From the NCBI RefSeq assembly GCF_000230895.2, contig NC_016604.1, positions 5,766,001 to 5,830,000 on the forward strand: DNA of 64,000 nt, written 5' to 3'. Position numbers and translations under genes: made by a program. Of this stretch, positions 25,470-34,229 are shown piece after piece. The DNA is from Mycolicibacterium rhodesiae NBB3 (lineage in GTDB: Bacteria > Actinomycetota > Actinomycetes > Mycobacteriales > Mycobacteriaceae). The notes under the pieces were generated by a model, which saw only the letters and a program-made list of their open reading frames with translations, was not told the origin of the DNA and searched no databases. The first letter of the stretch is position 1, and each line of letters opens with the position of its first letter.

Positions 25470-26094
25470 TCCGGCCGAAACGCAAACCCTTGCGCGGACC
25501 ACGGATATCCACCGACCCGCACATCACCTTGCCGGTCAGGATGACGTGCGGTCTACCTTCGGCGGGCGCGTCCCGGCGGTGATCGCGGGCGCTGCCGACC
25601 ACCACCTCGACGTCGTCGATCGAGGCGCTGGCCCCGTCGGGCAGCCGCAGATCGAGTCCACCGAACTTCAGGTCGAGCTCGACGACGACGATCGCACCCG
25701 CGAACCGCGCCTTCGTCAGGTCCAGGTCGACCGAACCCATCCGCCGGTGCAGCGCCAGCCGCGTCGGCACGATCCACTCCCCCTGGCGCTTGAGCGATCC
25801 CAGAACGCCGCGCAGTTCGACCCGGTCGGTGGCCGAGGTGACGATCGCACCCGGTCCTGGCAGATCGCCAACGAGCGTGTCGAGATCGGTATGCAATCGC
25901 GCGCTCGACACCCGTGCCGAGCGCTCCTCGAACTCTTCGATGTCGATCAACCCGAGCGCGACGGCGTTGTGCAATCGGCGCAGCGTCCCGTTGCGGTCCG
26001 CGTCGGAGACGCGCATCCCGGCCTGAGCGTCGGAGATGCGCATCGCGGCCTGAGCATCGGACACGCGCATCGCGTCGTGGTTGATCTCGGTCAT
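25462..26094 (-). CDS. DUF1707 protein with triplicated N-terminal motif
   Basis: 210 residues. DUF1707 (SHOCT-like) normally begins with one MRVSDADR motif followed by a short helical region (LHNAVALGLIDIEEFEER). Here the motif occurs three times in tandem (AMRVSDAQ, AMRISDAQ, GMRVSDAD) before the helical part. The C-terminal half is a beta-rich domain of the cell-wall-associated DUF2154/LiaF-like type (VELRGVLGSLKRQGEW; LDLTKARFAGAIVVV). No membrane helix is visible. The function is unknown. The ATG is at 26094. Confidence 0.75.
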   Translation of the reverse strand: MTEINHDAMRVSDAQAAMRISDAQAGMRVSDADRNGTLRRLHNAVALGLIDIEEFEERSARVSSARLHTDLDTLVGDLPGPGAIVTSATDRVELRGVLGSLKRQGEWIVPTRLALHRRMGSVDLDLTKARFAGAIVVVELDLKFGGLDLRLPDGASASIDDVEVVVGSARDHRRDAPAEGRPHVILTGKVMCGSVDIRGPRKGLRFGRIT

Positions 26095-26144
26095 AACAGT
26101 TCAACGGTACCGCCGAGGCGGTCGGCGATCTAACCGTCGTCGGC

Positions 26145-27953
26145 TCAGGCCAGATAGCCCGACGGCAACGAGTCGAACATGCCTTTGAGCATGCGCACCG
26201 CGTACTCCGACGATCCGCCGCCGACGATCAACGCGGCGAACGCCATATCGCCGCGGTAGCCGGCGAACCAGGAATGCGAACCGCCCGCGAACTCGGCCTC
26301 ACCGGTCTTGCCGCGGACGTCGCCTGCGTCCTGCAGATCCTTGGCGGTGCCGTTGGTGACGACCAGACGCATCATCGGTCGCAGCCCGTCGAGAATCTTG
26401 GGGCTGATCGGAGTCTGGTCGCCGGTGACCTCGGTGTGCCTGCCTTCGATCAGTTGCGGTACAGGCGTTTTCCCTGCTGCGACGGTCGCGGCGGCCATCG
26501 CCATTCCGAACGGGCTGACCACCACCTTGCCCTGCCCGAAGCCGTCTTCGGTGCGCTCGGCGAGGTCCACCGTCGGCGGGACCGATCCGGTCACCGTGGT
26601 GAGCCCCTCGATCGTGTAGTCCGCCCCGATGCCGTACTTGGCGGCCGCCTGCGTCAGCCCACGCGGGGGCATCCGGCTGGCCAGTTCGGCGAACGTGGTG
26701 TTGCACGAACTGGCGAAGGCCCGCGACATCGGTACGGTGCCGAGGTCGAAACCGCCGTAGTTGGGCACCGTGCGATGCCCGATGTCCATCGTGCCGGGAC
26801 AGGGCAACATCGTGTTGGGGGTCGCCATGTCGCGTTCGATCGCGGCGCCCGCGGTGACCATCTTGAACGTCGACCCCGGCGGGTAGAGGCCCGTGGTCGC
26901 GAGCGGTCCCTGCGCGTCAGCGGACGAGTTCTGCGCGACGGCGAGGATCTCTCCGGTGGACGGCTTGATCGCCACGATCATCGCGGGCTTTCCGGTGAAG
27001 TTGACGGCATTCTGGGCGGCGTCCTGAACGGCCCGGTCCAGGCTGATCGTCACCGACGGCGCGGGTTCGCCAGGCACCTCGTTGAGCACATCGACGTCGA
27101 CACCGTTCTGGTTGACGCTGACCACGCGCCAACCTGCTTGCCCGTCGAGTTCGTCGACCACCGCCTTCTTGACCTCGTTGATGATCGCAGGCGCGAAACC
27201 CTCGTCGGTGGGCAGCAATTCGGCCTGCGGCGTGATCACCACGCCCGGCAGCGCTGCGATCGCGCCGGCCACCCGGTCGCGGTCGGACTGGCGAAGCGTG
27301 ATCAGGTACATCGGCTGTTTCGATGAACTGGCCTGCTCGGCAAGGCGCTGCGGCTCGAGTGTGTTGTCGAACGGCCGCAACGCGTCGACAACGGCGCGTG
27401 ACGTTGTCATCAGGGAACCGCCCGCCCCCTGCGCGTCGAGCGAAATGCTGTACAGATAGCCGGGCACCAGCACATCGGTCCCGCCGCGTTCGTTCACCGA
27501 CGCTCGCCGGGGCGGGTCAGCGCGCAGCGCCAGCGTCTGGTTCTCACCGAGCTTGGGGTGCACCCCGGTCGCACTCCACCGCACTTCCCAACGGCCCTCA
27601 TTGCGGACCAGGTTCAGCTGCCCGTCGTAGGTCCAGGTGCGGTCCTTGGGCAGATGCCAGGTGTAGCGGTAGGTGACGCTGCCGGTGTCCTCGGCGTATT
27701 TCGAGTTGAGGATCGCCACGTCCAGGCCGGTGGCCTGCAGGCCCGCCCATGCGTCGTTGAGCGTCTGGCGCGCATCGGCCGGCCGGTCGCTGAGCTCGGC
27801 GGCGGCCGCCGTGTCGCCGGTCGTCAATGCCGCGAAGAACTGCTGTGCCGTCGGCTCGGGTCCGTTGGGTTTGGGTGTGCACGCGGGTCCGAAGGCGAGG
27901 ACCACCGCCGCGGCCATCACCAGAGCCGTCACTCGTGATGCTGAAGTTGCCAT
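26145..27953 (-). CDS. Class B penicillin-binding lipoprotein (Rv2864c homologue)
   Basis: 602 residues. The signal peptide ends with a lipobox-like FGPAC, so Cys25 should anchor it to the outer face of the membrane. An NTF2-like MecA-N domain follows (about 35-145), then a dimerisation domain, then the transpeptidase. Active-site motifs are STFK in PPGSTFKMVT, SCN in FASSCNTTF, and KTG in VRGKTGEAEFAG. It cross-links peptidoglycan and is a target of beta-lactams; the architecture resembles staphylococcal PBP2a. M. tuberculosis has its homologue in the same syntenic position. The ATG is at 27953. Confidence 0.9.
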   Translation of the reverse strand: MATSASRVTALVMAAAVVLAFGPACTPKPNGPEPTAQQFFAALTTGDTAAAAELSDRPADARQTLNDAWAGLQATGLDVAILNSKYAEDTGSVTYRYTWHLPKDRTWTYDGQLNLVRNEGRWEVRWSATGVHPKLGENQTLALRADPPRRASVNERGGTDVLVPGYLYSISLDAQGAGGSLMTTSRAVVDALRPFDNTLEPQRLAEQASSSKQPMYLITLRQSDRDRVAGAIAALPGVVITPQAELLPTDEGFAPAIINEVKKAVVDELDGQAGWRVVSVNQNGVDVDVLNEVPGEPAPSVTISLDRAVQDAAQNAVNFTGKPAMIVAIKPSTGEILAVAQNSSADAQGPLATTGLYPPGSTFKMVTAGAAIERDMATPNTMLPCPGTMDIGHRTVPNYGGFDLGTVPMSRAFASSCNTTFAELASRMPPRGLTQAAAKYGIGADYTIEGLTTVTGSVPPTVDLAERTEDGFGQGKVVVSPFGMAMAAATVAAGKTPVPQLIEGRHTEVTGDQTPISPKILDGLRPMMRLVVTNGTAKDLQDAGDVRGKTGEAEFAGGSHSWFAGYRGDMAFAALIVGGGSSEYAVRMLKGMFDSLPSGYLA

Positions 27954-28066
27954 TGAGACAGATGTTACGAATCCGAGACCTCAAGATCGCGGAGGCGCGC
28001 AACGAAATCATCAAAAAGCAGACAAAGTTCGAGTGCGAGCCGGCAAAACGTTGAAAGCGATGTGCG

Positions 28067-28726
28067 TCAGGTCCCCGCCGCCGGGGCGCGCACGACCAAC
28101 GGCACCGCCGGGAAGTAGGCGGCCATCTCCGAGCGCGACTTGCGCAGCACCGCTGTGCCGTAGCCCTGTTTGCGGTAGTCGGGGTGGATCCAGATCCGGA
28201 CGTTCACCTCGCCGGAGATCAGGTCTCCGAAGACCATTCCGACCTTCTGCGGCCCGTGTACGGCAACCAGCCAGGCCGCCTCCTCGACGTCGACTCGCCG
28301 TAGGCCGGCGCGGATTTCGTCCTCCAGGTCCCCGGCAGGCGCGCGCGAGCCGTCACCGGCCTCCTGTACATCGGCCGTGCGCGCGGCGAAGATGTCGCGG
28401 TCGGTGTCGGCGGCGAAGGGGCGCAACACGATGTTGTCGACCGAACTCGCGGGCTGGCCCATGGTGAAGCTCAGCTGATTGTTCAGGTCCTCGAGTTCGG
28501 CGGCGATCCTGCGCCGCGACACCTTGGTCAGCCGGTCGAAGGACATCCGCAGCACCGCCTCGGCGGCGACGGCCGATGTGCCGAGTTGGTTCGCGATCGC
28601 TTCGATGGCCGCGTCGTAGTCCTCGGATTTCACGATGACATCGAGGAGTTCGTGGCGACGCTCGAGCGCTCGCATCAGCGTGTCGGCGATTTCCCTGCGC
28701 GCGACCCTGGGGTCCTTGTCGGTCAT
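28067..28726 (-). CDS. GNAT acetyltransferase with gyrase-A-like coiled-coil N-terminus
   Basis: 219 residues. Residues ~10-85 resemble the tail of the GyrA/ParC breakage-reunion region, the coiled-coil C-gate, with the pattern ALERRHELLDVIVKSEDY, then AEAVLRMSFDRLTKVSRRRI. The rest is a GNAT fold (WIHPDYRKQGYGTAVLRKS as acetyl-CoA loop). There is no topoisomerase catalytic Tyr region or DNA-gate domain, so it cannot cut DNA. The coil may drive dimerisation or contact gyrase. The ATG at 28726 is chosen because the downstream reading frame begins a typical MTDKDPRVARRE start; the longer open frame overlaps the next gene. Confidence 0.7.
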   Translation of the reverse strand: MTDKDPRVARREIADTLMRALERRHELLDVIVKSEDYDAAIEAIANQLGTSAVAAEAVLRMSFDRLTKVSRRRIAAELEDLNNQLSFTMGQPASSVDNIVLRPFAADTDRDIFAARTADVQEAGDGSRAPAGDLEDEIRAGLRRVDVEEAAWLVAVHGPQKVGMVFGDLISGEVNVRIWIHPDYRKQGYGTAVLRKSRSEMAAYFPAVPLVVRAPAAGT

Positions 28727-28793
28727 CACGCGAGCGTAACGACCTGGCCCGTGCCGACAACAGGTTTGGCGCACCTGGGCCGTACGGAATCGA

Positions 28794-29648
28794 TCAGTCC
28801 AGAAGAACGGTCGCGAACGTGCCCACCTGAGTGAAGCCGATGCGGTTGTAGGTCGCCCTCGCGATGGTATTGAAGTCGTTGACGTAGAGGCTCGCTGTGC
28901 GTCCGGTACGCACCACCGCTGCTGCGAGCGTCGCGGTGCCCGCGGTCCCGATCCCGTGGCCGCGCCATTCCGGGTGCACCCAGACGCCCTGGATCTGGCC
29001 GACCGACGGCGACTGCGATCCAACCTCGGCCTTGAAGACCACCTGACCGCGTTCGAAGCGGGCCCACGCGCGGCCCGCGGCAATCAACCCGGCCACCCGG
29101 CGCCGGTAGCCGCGGCCGCCGTCGCCGATCCTCGGATCGATGCCTACCTCACCGATGAACATGTCGATGGCCGCGACGAGATACGCATCGAGTTCGTCGG
29201 CGCGAACCTGGCGCACGGCCGGATCCGTCGCGCAGACGGGTGGTGTGCTCAACGCCATCAGCGGTTGATGCGCGCGCACGTCGCGCGCCGCACCCCAGGC
29301 GTGCTCGAGCCGCTGCCACATCGGGAGCACCATCTCGGCGCGGCCCACCAGCGACGAGCAACGCCGCGCGGTGCTCATCGCCTTGTCGGCGAAGGCGTGC
29401 ATGTCGTCGGCGCTTCCGCGCAGCGGAATCAGATTCGCGCCTGCGTAACAGAGGGATTCGGTCGGCCGCTGACGGGTCCAGAGCTCGCCGCCGATCGCCG
29501 CGGGCTCGATTCCGTGTTCGACGACCCGCGAGGCGACCATGCAGGCGCCGACCGGATCCTCGTCCAATACGCGGTAGACCTCGCCCGGTTCGCGAACAAC
29601 AGAGACCCGTCGCTCGTCGACGCGGCGAAATAGCGGCGGAGCCGACAT
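28794..29648 (-). CDS. GNAT-family acetyltransferase with DUF4081 N-terminus (Rv2867c homologue)
   Basis: 284 residues. The N-terminal half is a degenerate GNAT-like DUF4081 region, and the C-terminal half is a full GNAT domain with the acetyl-CoA motif VHPEWRGHGIGTAGTATL and SLYVNDFNTIARATYNRIGF at the end. It acts in the cytosol on an unknown amine, probably on a protein or small molecule. The position directly upstream of ispG in the same orientation is conserved in M. tuberculosis. The ATG is at 29648. Confidence 0.85.
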   Translation of the reverse strand: MSAPPLFRRVDERRVSVVREPGEVYRVLDEDPVGACMVASRVVEHGIEPAAIGGELWTRQRPTESLCYAGANLIPLRGSADDMHAFADKAMSTARRCSSLVGRAEMVLPMWQRLEHAWGAARDVRAHQPLMALSTPPVCATDPAVRQVRADELDAYLVAAIDMFIGEVGIDPRIGDGGRGYRRRVAGLIAAGRAWARFERGQVVFKAEVGSQSPSVGQIQGVWVHPEWRGHGIGTAGTATLAAAVVRTGRTASLYVNDFNTIARATYNRIGFTQVGTFATVLLD

Positions 29649-29737
29649 CCCAGACTCTTTCTAGCCGTTCCCGGACGGTGTGGTGACCCCGATTCGTTGT
29701 CGCCGCCGGAGCGGCTCCGTGCTCACTGGGCCAACGC

Positions 29738-30901
29738 TCAGCTTACGGTCACAATCGGTGAACCGCTTGCGTCTGATCCGGGTGCGGCACCCATTTCCTC
29801 GGCGAGTCTCAACGCTTCTTCGATAAGGGTCTCGACGATCTGCGCTTCCGGAACGGTCTTGATGACCTCACCCTTGACGAAGATCTGGCCTTTTCCGTTC
29901 CCGGAGGCCACACCGAGATCGGCCTCGCGCGCCTCACCGGGTCCGTTGACGACGCACCCCATCACCGCGACGCGCAGCGGAACCTCCATGCCCTCCAGGC
30001 CTGCGGTCACCTCGTTGGCCAGGGTGTACACGTCGACCTGAGCACGCCCGCACGACGGGCACGACACGATCTCCAGGCCGCGCGGTCGCAGGTTCAGCGA
30101 TTCGAGGATCTGGTTGCCGACCTTGACCTCTTCGGCGGGCGGGGCGGAGAGCGAGACGCGAATGGTGTCGCCGATGCCCTTGGACAGCAACGCACCGAAC
30201 GCGACGGCGGATTTGATGGTGCCCTGGAAGGCCGGCCCGGCCTCGGTGACGCCGAGGTGCAGCGGGTAGTCGCTCTTGGACGCCAGCAGTTCGTAGGCGG
30301 CGACCATCACCACAGGGTCGTTGTGCTTGACGCTGATCTTGATGTCGCCGAAGCCGTGCTCCTCGAACAGCGAGGCCTCCCAGAGTGCGGACTCGACGAG
30401 CGCCTCAGGGGTGGCCTTGCCGTACTTCTCCATGAAGCGCTTGTCCAGTGAGCCGGCGTTGACACCGATGCGGATCGGAATGCCCGCTGCCCCAGCCGCT
30501 TTCGCGACCTCCTTGACCCGGCCGTCGAACTCCTTGATGTTGCCGGGGTTGACCCGGACGGCGGCACATCCGGCGTCGATCGCGGCGAAGATGTACTTCG
30601 GCTGGAAGTGGATGTCGGCGATGACGGGGATCTTCGACTTCTTCGCGATCGCGGGAAGCGCGTCGGCGTCCTCCTGCCGCGGGCAGGCGACGCGCACGAT
30701 GTCGCAGCCCGAGGCGGTCAACTCGGCGATCTGCTGCAGCGTCGAGTTGATGTCGTGGGTCTTGGTGGTGCACATCGACTGCACGGCGATGGGATGGTCG
30801 CTGCCTATACCGACGTCGCGCACCATCAACTGGCGCGTCTTGCGGCGAGGTGCCAGGGTCGGCGCCGGCGGCGTCGGAATCCCCAGACCGATAGAGGTCA
30901 T
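29738..30901 (-). CDS. ispG: 4-hydroxy-3-methylbut-2-enyl diphosphate synthase IspG (GcpE)
   Basis: 387 residues, bacterial-length enzyme. The 4Fe-4S ligands are the Cys pair in VSCPSCGRAQ and the Cys of GCVVNGPGEARE. It converts methylerythritol cyclodiphosphate to HMBPP, the penultimate step of the MEP isoprenoid pathway in the cytosol. The ATG at 30901 lies 7 bp after the rip1 stop. dxr, an early MEP gene, is two genes upstream in the same operon, so two MEP enzymes flank a membrane protease. Confidence 0.97.
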   Translation of the reverse strand: MTSIGLGIPTPPAPTLAPRRKTRQLMVRDVGIGSDHPIAVQSMCTTKTHDINSTLQQIAELTASGCDIVRVACPRQEDADALPAIAKKSKIPVIADIHFQPKYIFAAIDAGCAAVRVNPGNIKEFDGRVKEVAKAAGAAGIPIRIGVNAGSLDKRFMEKYGKATPEALVESALWEASLFEEHGFGDIKISVKHNDPVVMVAAYELLASKSDYPLHLGVTEAGPAFQGTIKSAVAFGALLSKGIGDTIRVSLSAPPAEEVKVGNQILESLNLRPRGLEIVSCPSCGRAQVDVYTLANEVTAGLEGMEVPLRVAVMGCVVNGPGEAREADLGVASGNGKGQIFVKGEVIKTVPEAQIVETLIEEALRLAEEMGAAPGSDASGSPIVTVS

Positions 30902-30908
30902 GGTTCTC

Positions 30909-32123
30909 CTACTGGAACAACCTGATCGGATTGACCAGGTCGGCGGTGACGGTCAGCAGCATGTAACCCACCACCACGACCAGGATCACGTAGGTGGCAG
31001 GCATCAGCTTGAGGTAGTTGACGGGCGCCGCGGCCACCTTGCCGCGCGCCGAACGGATCATATTGCGGATCTTCTCGTACCACGCAACCGCGATGTGGCC
31101 ACCGTCGAACGGCAGCAGCGGAACCAGGTTGATGGCGCCGAGCACGAAGTTCAGTTGGGCCAGGAAGAACCAGAACGCCACCCACAGCCCGGCATCGACG
31201 GTGTCACCACCGATGATGCTGGCTCCGACCACGCTGATCGGTGTTTCGGGATCACGTTCGCCGCCGCCGATCGAGTGCACCAGTGCACCGATCTTGGTCG
31301 GGATCTTGGCCAGCGACTTGGCCAGTTCGACGGCTAGGTCCCCGGTGAACGCGAACGTGGCGGGAACCGCCGACAACGGGTTGTACTGCGTCGGCCCGAA
31401 GTGCGCGGCGGCGATGCCGATGGCGCCGACGGTGGTCGGCTGGTCACCCTCGCCGGTGAACCGTTGGGTGCGGGTGACGTTGACGACGGCGCTGGTGGGC
31501 TGGCCGTCGCGCTCGTAGACGACGGTGGTCGGGCCGGAGGCCTTCTGCAGCGCGGTCCTGGCTTCGTCGAAAGTGCTGACCGGGGTGTCGTCGACCTTGA
31601 CGATTACATCACCGGCACGGATACCGGCTTCGGCCGCCGGACCGGGACCGCTGCAGTCGGCCACCTGGTCCTTACTGATTTGCGCTGCGACACAGCCGGT
31701 TTCACCGACAATCGCCTGGGTCGGCGGGTGCAGGTTCGGCAACCCCCAGATCACCGCGATGGCATAGACGAGGACGAGGCCGACGACGAAGTTCATGGCG
31801 GGACCCGCAGCCAGCACGGCCGTGCGCTTCCACGTCTTCTGCCTGTACATCGCGTACGGCCGGTCCTCGGGCGCGATCTCGTCGACTGACGTCATGCCCG
31901 CGATGTCACAAAAGCCGCCGAGCGGGATGGCCTTGACGCCGTATTCGGTGTAGCCCAGCTTGTTGGGCCGCCGCGTCGACCACAGCGTCGGGCCGAAGCC
32001 GACGAAGTAGCGACGCACCTTCATCCCGGTGGCGCGCGCCACCCACATGTGGCCGCATTCGTGCAGTGCAACCGACAGCAGGATGCACAACGCGAACGCG
32101 ATGATGCCGAGCACGAACATCAT
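30909..32123 (-). CDS. rip1: Site-2 intramembrane zinc protease Rip1 (RseP family)
   Basis: 404 residues, the same length as Rv2869c. The zinc site HECGH is in the first membrane helix (21-25), a PDZ domain follows (about 130-215, including GIRAGDVIVKVDDTPV), and the second active-site motif NLVPLLPFDGGH lies near 335. It cleaves anti-sigma factors inside the membrane (RskA, RslA and RsmA in M. tuberculosis), so it also governs SigK output. This is relevant because two SigK promoters lie 1.3 and 3.8 kb away. The ATG overlaps the dxr stop by four bases. Confidence 0.95.
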   Translation of the reverse strand: MMFVLGIIAFALCILLSVALHECGHMWVARATGMKVRRYFVGFGPTLWSTRRPNKLGYTEYGVKAIPLGGFCDIAGMTSVDEIAPEDRPYAMYRQKTWKRTAVLAAGPAMNFVVGLVLVYAIAVIWGLPNLHPPTQAIVGETGCVAAQISKDQVADCSGPGPAAEAGIRAGDVIVKVDDTPVSTFDEARTALQKASGPTTVVYERDGQPTSAVVNVTRTQRFTGEGDQPTTVGAIGIAAAHFGPTQYNPLSAVPATFAFTGDLAVELAKSLAKIPTKIGALVHSIGGGERDPETPISVVGASIIGGDTVDAGLWVAFWFFLAQLNFVLGAINLVPLLPFDGGHIAVAWYEKIRNMIRSARGKVAAAPVNYLKLMPATYVILVVVVGYMLLTVTADLVNPIRLFQ

Positions 32124-33292
32124 GTGGTGAGCAGTCCTTTTCTTGAAATCTCCCGCTCGACTTCGCGCTTTGCCCGGTCGCGGGCCCAGCGCTGGGCGTC
32201 GAGTACGTCTTCCACGGTAGCGGGTTCGGCGGCCCACTGGTCGGCAGCGCGCAGCACCTCGGCGATTGTTCGCACGATCGCTGGAAATCCGATGCTCCCG
32301 TCGAGGAAGGCGGCTGCGGCTTCCTCATTCGCCGCGTTGTACACCGCGGTGAGGCAGCCACCGCCCTGGCCGGCCTGCCTGGCGAGGTCGACGGCTCCGA
32401 ACACTTCGGCGTCCAGCGGGAGGAACTCCCAGGTCGAGGCTGTGGTGAAGTCGCACGCCAGCGCCGCGGCAGGCACGCGAGCCGGCCAGCCCAGCGCCAG
32501 CGCGATCGGCAGCTTCATATCGGGCGGGCTGGCCTGGGCGAGGGTTGAGCCGTCGGTGAACGTGACCATCGAGTGGACGATCGACTGCGGATGCACGACC
32601 ACCTCGATGCGGTCGTAGTCGATGCCGAACAGGAGATGTGTCTCGATGAGCTCCAGGCCCTTGTTGACCAGCGTGGCCGAGTTCAGCGTGTTCATCGGCC
32701 CCATCGACCAGGTGGGATGCTTTCCCGCCTGTTCAGGCGTGACGGAGTCGAGGTCGGCGGCCGACCAGCCGAGAAACGGGCCGCCGGACGCGGTGAGCAC
32801 GATTTTCGCGACTTCGTCTGCCGTGCCGCCGCGCAGACACTGCGCCATCGCGGAGTGTTCGGAGTCGACGGGGACGATCTGACCCGGCGCGGCGGCCTTG
32901 AGTACCAGCGGACCGCCTGCGACCAGAGATTCCTTGTTGGCCAGGGCGAGCCGCGCGCCGCTGGCCAAGGCTGCCAGCGTGGGGTTGAGCCCCAGCGCGC
33001 CGACGAGCGCGTTGAGGACGACGTCGGCTGGCGTGTTCTCGACGAGGTGGGTGACGGCGTCAGGTCCGGAATAGGTGACGTCTGGCACCTTCGCGGCCGC
33101 TTCGGAGTCTGCGACGGCGACATTCGTCACCCCGGTCTCGGCAAGCTGGCGTGCCAGCAGACCCGGGTTGCCGCCACCCGCGGCCAGCCCCACGACCTCG
33201 AAACGGTCCGGATTGGCGGCGATGACCTCCAGCGCCTGGGTGCCGATGGAGCCGGTGCTGCCGAGGATCAGCACGCGCACTCGGTTGCTCAC
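32120..33292 (-). CDS. dxr: 1-deoxy-D-xylulose 5-phosphate reductoisomerase
   Basis: 390 residues from GTG at 33292. NADPH motif GSTGSIGTQAL at the N-terminus, the metal/substrate segment VPVDSEHSAMAQCLRGG, the flexible loop TASGGPFLGWS, and METHIONINE-loop SMGPMNTLNSATLVNKGLE. First committed enzyme of the MEP isoprenoid pathway and the target of fosmidomycin. The frame is open for 36 more codons upstream, but those residues are not family-like, so the GTG start is preferred. It heads the dxr-rip1-ispG operon. Confidence 0.95.
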   Translation of the reverse strand: MSNRVRVLILGSTGSIGTQALEVIAANPDRFEVVGLAAGGGNPGLLARQLAETGVTNVAVADSEAAAKVPDVTYSGPDAVTHLVENTPADVVLNALVGALGLNPTLAALASGARLALANKESLVAGGPLVLKAAAPGQIVPVDSEHSAMAQCLRGGTADEVAKIVLTASGGPFLGWSAADLDSVTPEQAGKHPTWSMGPMNTLNSATLVNKGLELIETHLLFGIDYDRIEVVVHPQSIVHSMVTFTDGSTLAQASPPDMKLPIALALGWPARVPAAALACDFTTASTWEFLPLDAEVFGAVDLARQAGQGGGCLTAVYNAANEEAAAAFLDGSIGFPAIVRTIAEVLRAADQWAAEPATVEDVLDAQRWARDRAKREVEREISRKGLLTT

Positions 33293-33396
33293 CAAACCAT
33301 TGTGACGCTCCGGGCAGGCAGTGGCCCAATCCGCCGGGTGGCCCCGAGGCTCCGCGGTGCCAAATGTGACGCAAATGTGACCGGCTCCGCAGTCGG

Positions 33397-33424
33397 CCAT
33401 CCGTGCGCCACGTCACCCCGAATC
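33397..33424 (+). promoter_or_regulatory. SigK-type promoter of mpt83
   Basis: CCATCC (33397-33402) and CGAATC (33419-33424), with 16 bp between them, match the CCATCC / CCGAAT pattern known for mycobacterial SigK promoters. The gene starts 57 bases after the -10 box. The same arrangement recurs before mpt70 with the same spacing. Confidence 0.8.
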
Positions 33425-33480
33425 CCCGACGTCAACCGCAGGACGGCACGACGTCCTCCGAAAAAAGATGGGGAAGCCAA

Positions 33481-34161
33481 ATGAGAACAGTCCACCGCAA
33501 GACAGTCGCCGCAGCTGGTCTGAGCGCACTCGCAATCTTCGGTGCAGTCTCGTGTTCCAACGACCGCTCGTCAGAGGCCACGTCCACCTCGTCAGCCGCC
33601 ATGGAGACGACGACTTCGGCCGCACCCGCTTCGCCCAGCACGACGGCGATGGCCGATCCCGCCGCGAACCTCGTCGGTACCGGGTGCGCCGCATACGCAG
33701 AGCAGGTGCCGAGTGGTCCCGGTTCGGTCGCAGGTATGGCACAGGATCCGGTCGCGGTCGCGGCGTCGAACAACCCGATGCTCAAGACGTTGACCCAGGC
33801 GTTGTCGGGTCAGCTGAATCCGCAGGTGAACCTCGTCGACACGCTGAACAGCAATCCGGCGTTGACGGTGTTCGCGCCGACCGACGACGCCTTCGCCAAG
33901 ATCGACGCCGCGACGCTGGAGAAGCTGAAGACCGATTCGGAGCTGCTGACCAGCATCCTCACCTACCACGTCGTCGAGGGTCAGGCGAGCCCGAACGCGG
34001 TCGCCGGTGACCACAAGACGCTCGAAGGCGGATCGGTGACCGTGACCGGCAGCGGCCCCGACCTGAAGGTGAACGACGCCGGTCTGGTGTGCGGCGGCGT
34101 GCAGACCGCCAACGCGACGGTCTACATGATCGACACGGTGCTGATGCCTCCGGCCAGCTAG
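33481..34161 (+). CDS. mpt83: Fasciclin-domain lipoprotein (MPT83-like)
   Basis: 226 residues. The signal peptide ends GAVSC, so Cys25 is the probable lipidation site. A Ser/Thr-rich linker (residues 26-60) likely spans the cell wall. The FAS1 domain follows, with FAPTDDAF and LLTSILTYHVVEGQ as its conserved H1 and YH regions, and a C-terminal Cys in LVCGGVQTAN. MPT83 is a surface-exposed adhesin-like lipoprotein of unknown exact function. The gene is expressed from a SigK promoter. The ATG at 33481 is preferred over open sequence upstream because it begins a normal signal peptide. Confidence 0.9.
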   Translation: MRTVHRKTVAAAGLSALAIFGAVSCSNDRSSEATSTSSAAMETTTSAAPASPSTTAMADPAANLVGTGCAAYAEQVPSGPGSVAGMAQDPVAVAASNNPMLKTLTQALSGQLNPQVNLVDTLNSNPALTVFAPTDDAFAKIDAATLEKLKTDSELLTSILTYHVVEGQASPNAVAGDHKTLEGGSVTVTGSGPDLKVNDAGLVCGGVQTANATVYMIDTVLMPPAS

Positions 34162-34164
34162 CGA

Positions 34165-34209
34165 ATTCGGCGCGCGTATCAACCGCTCCGGTTGGTACGC
34201 GCGCCGAAT
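34165..34209 (+). terminator. Long perfect hairpin between mpt83 and dipZ
   Basis: A 20-bp stem (34165-34184 with 34190-34209, one G-U pair) closed by a 5-base loop GCTCC. It starts 3 bases after the mpt83 stop and ends 20 bases before the dipZ ATG. There is no T-run, so it may be a partial terminator or an RNA-stabilising element that sets the mpt83:dipZ ratio. Confidence 0.65.
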
Positions 34210-34229
34210 CCGCAAGACAAGGAACCCCG

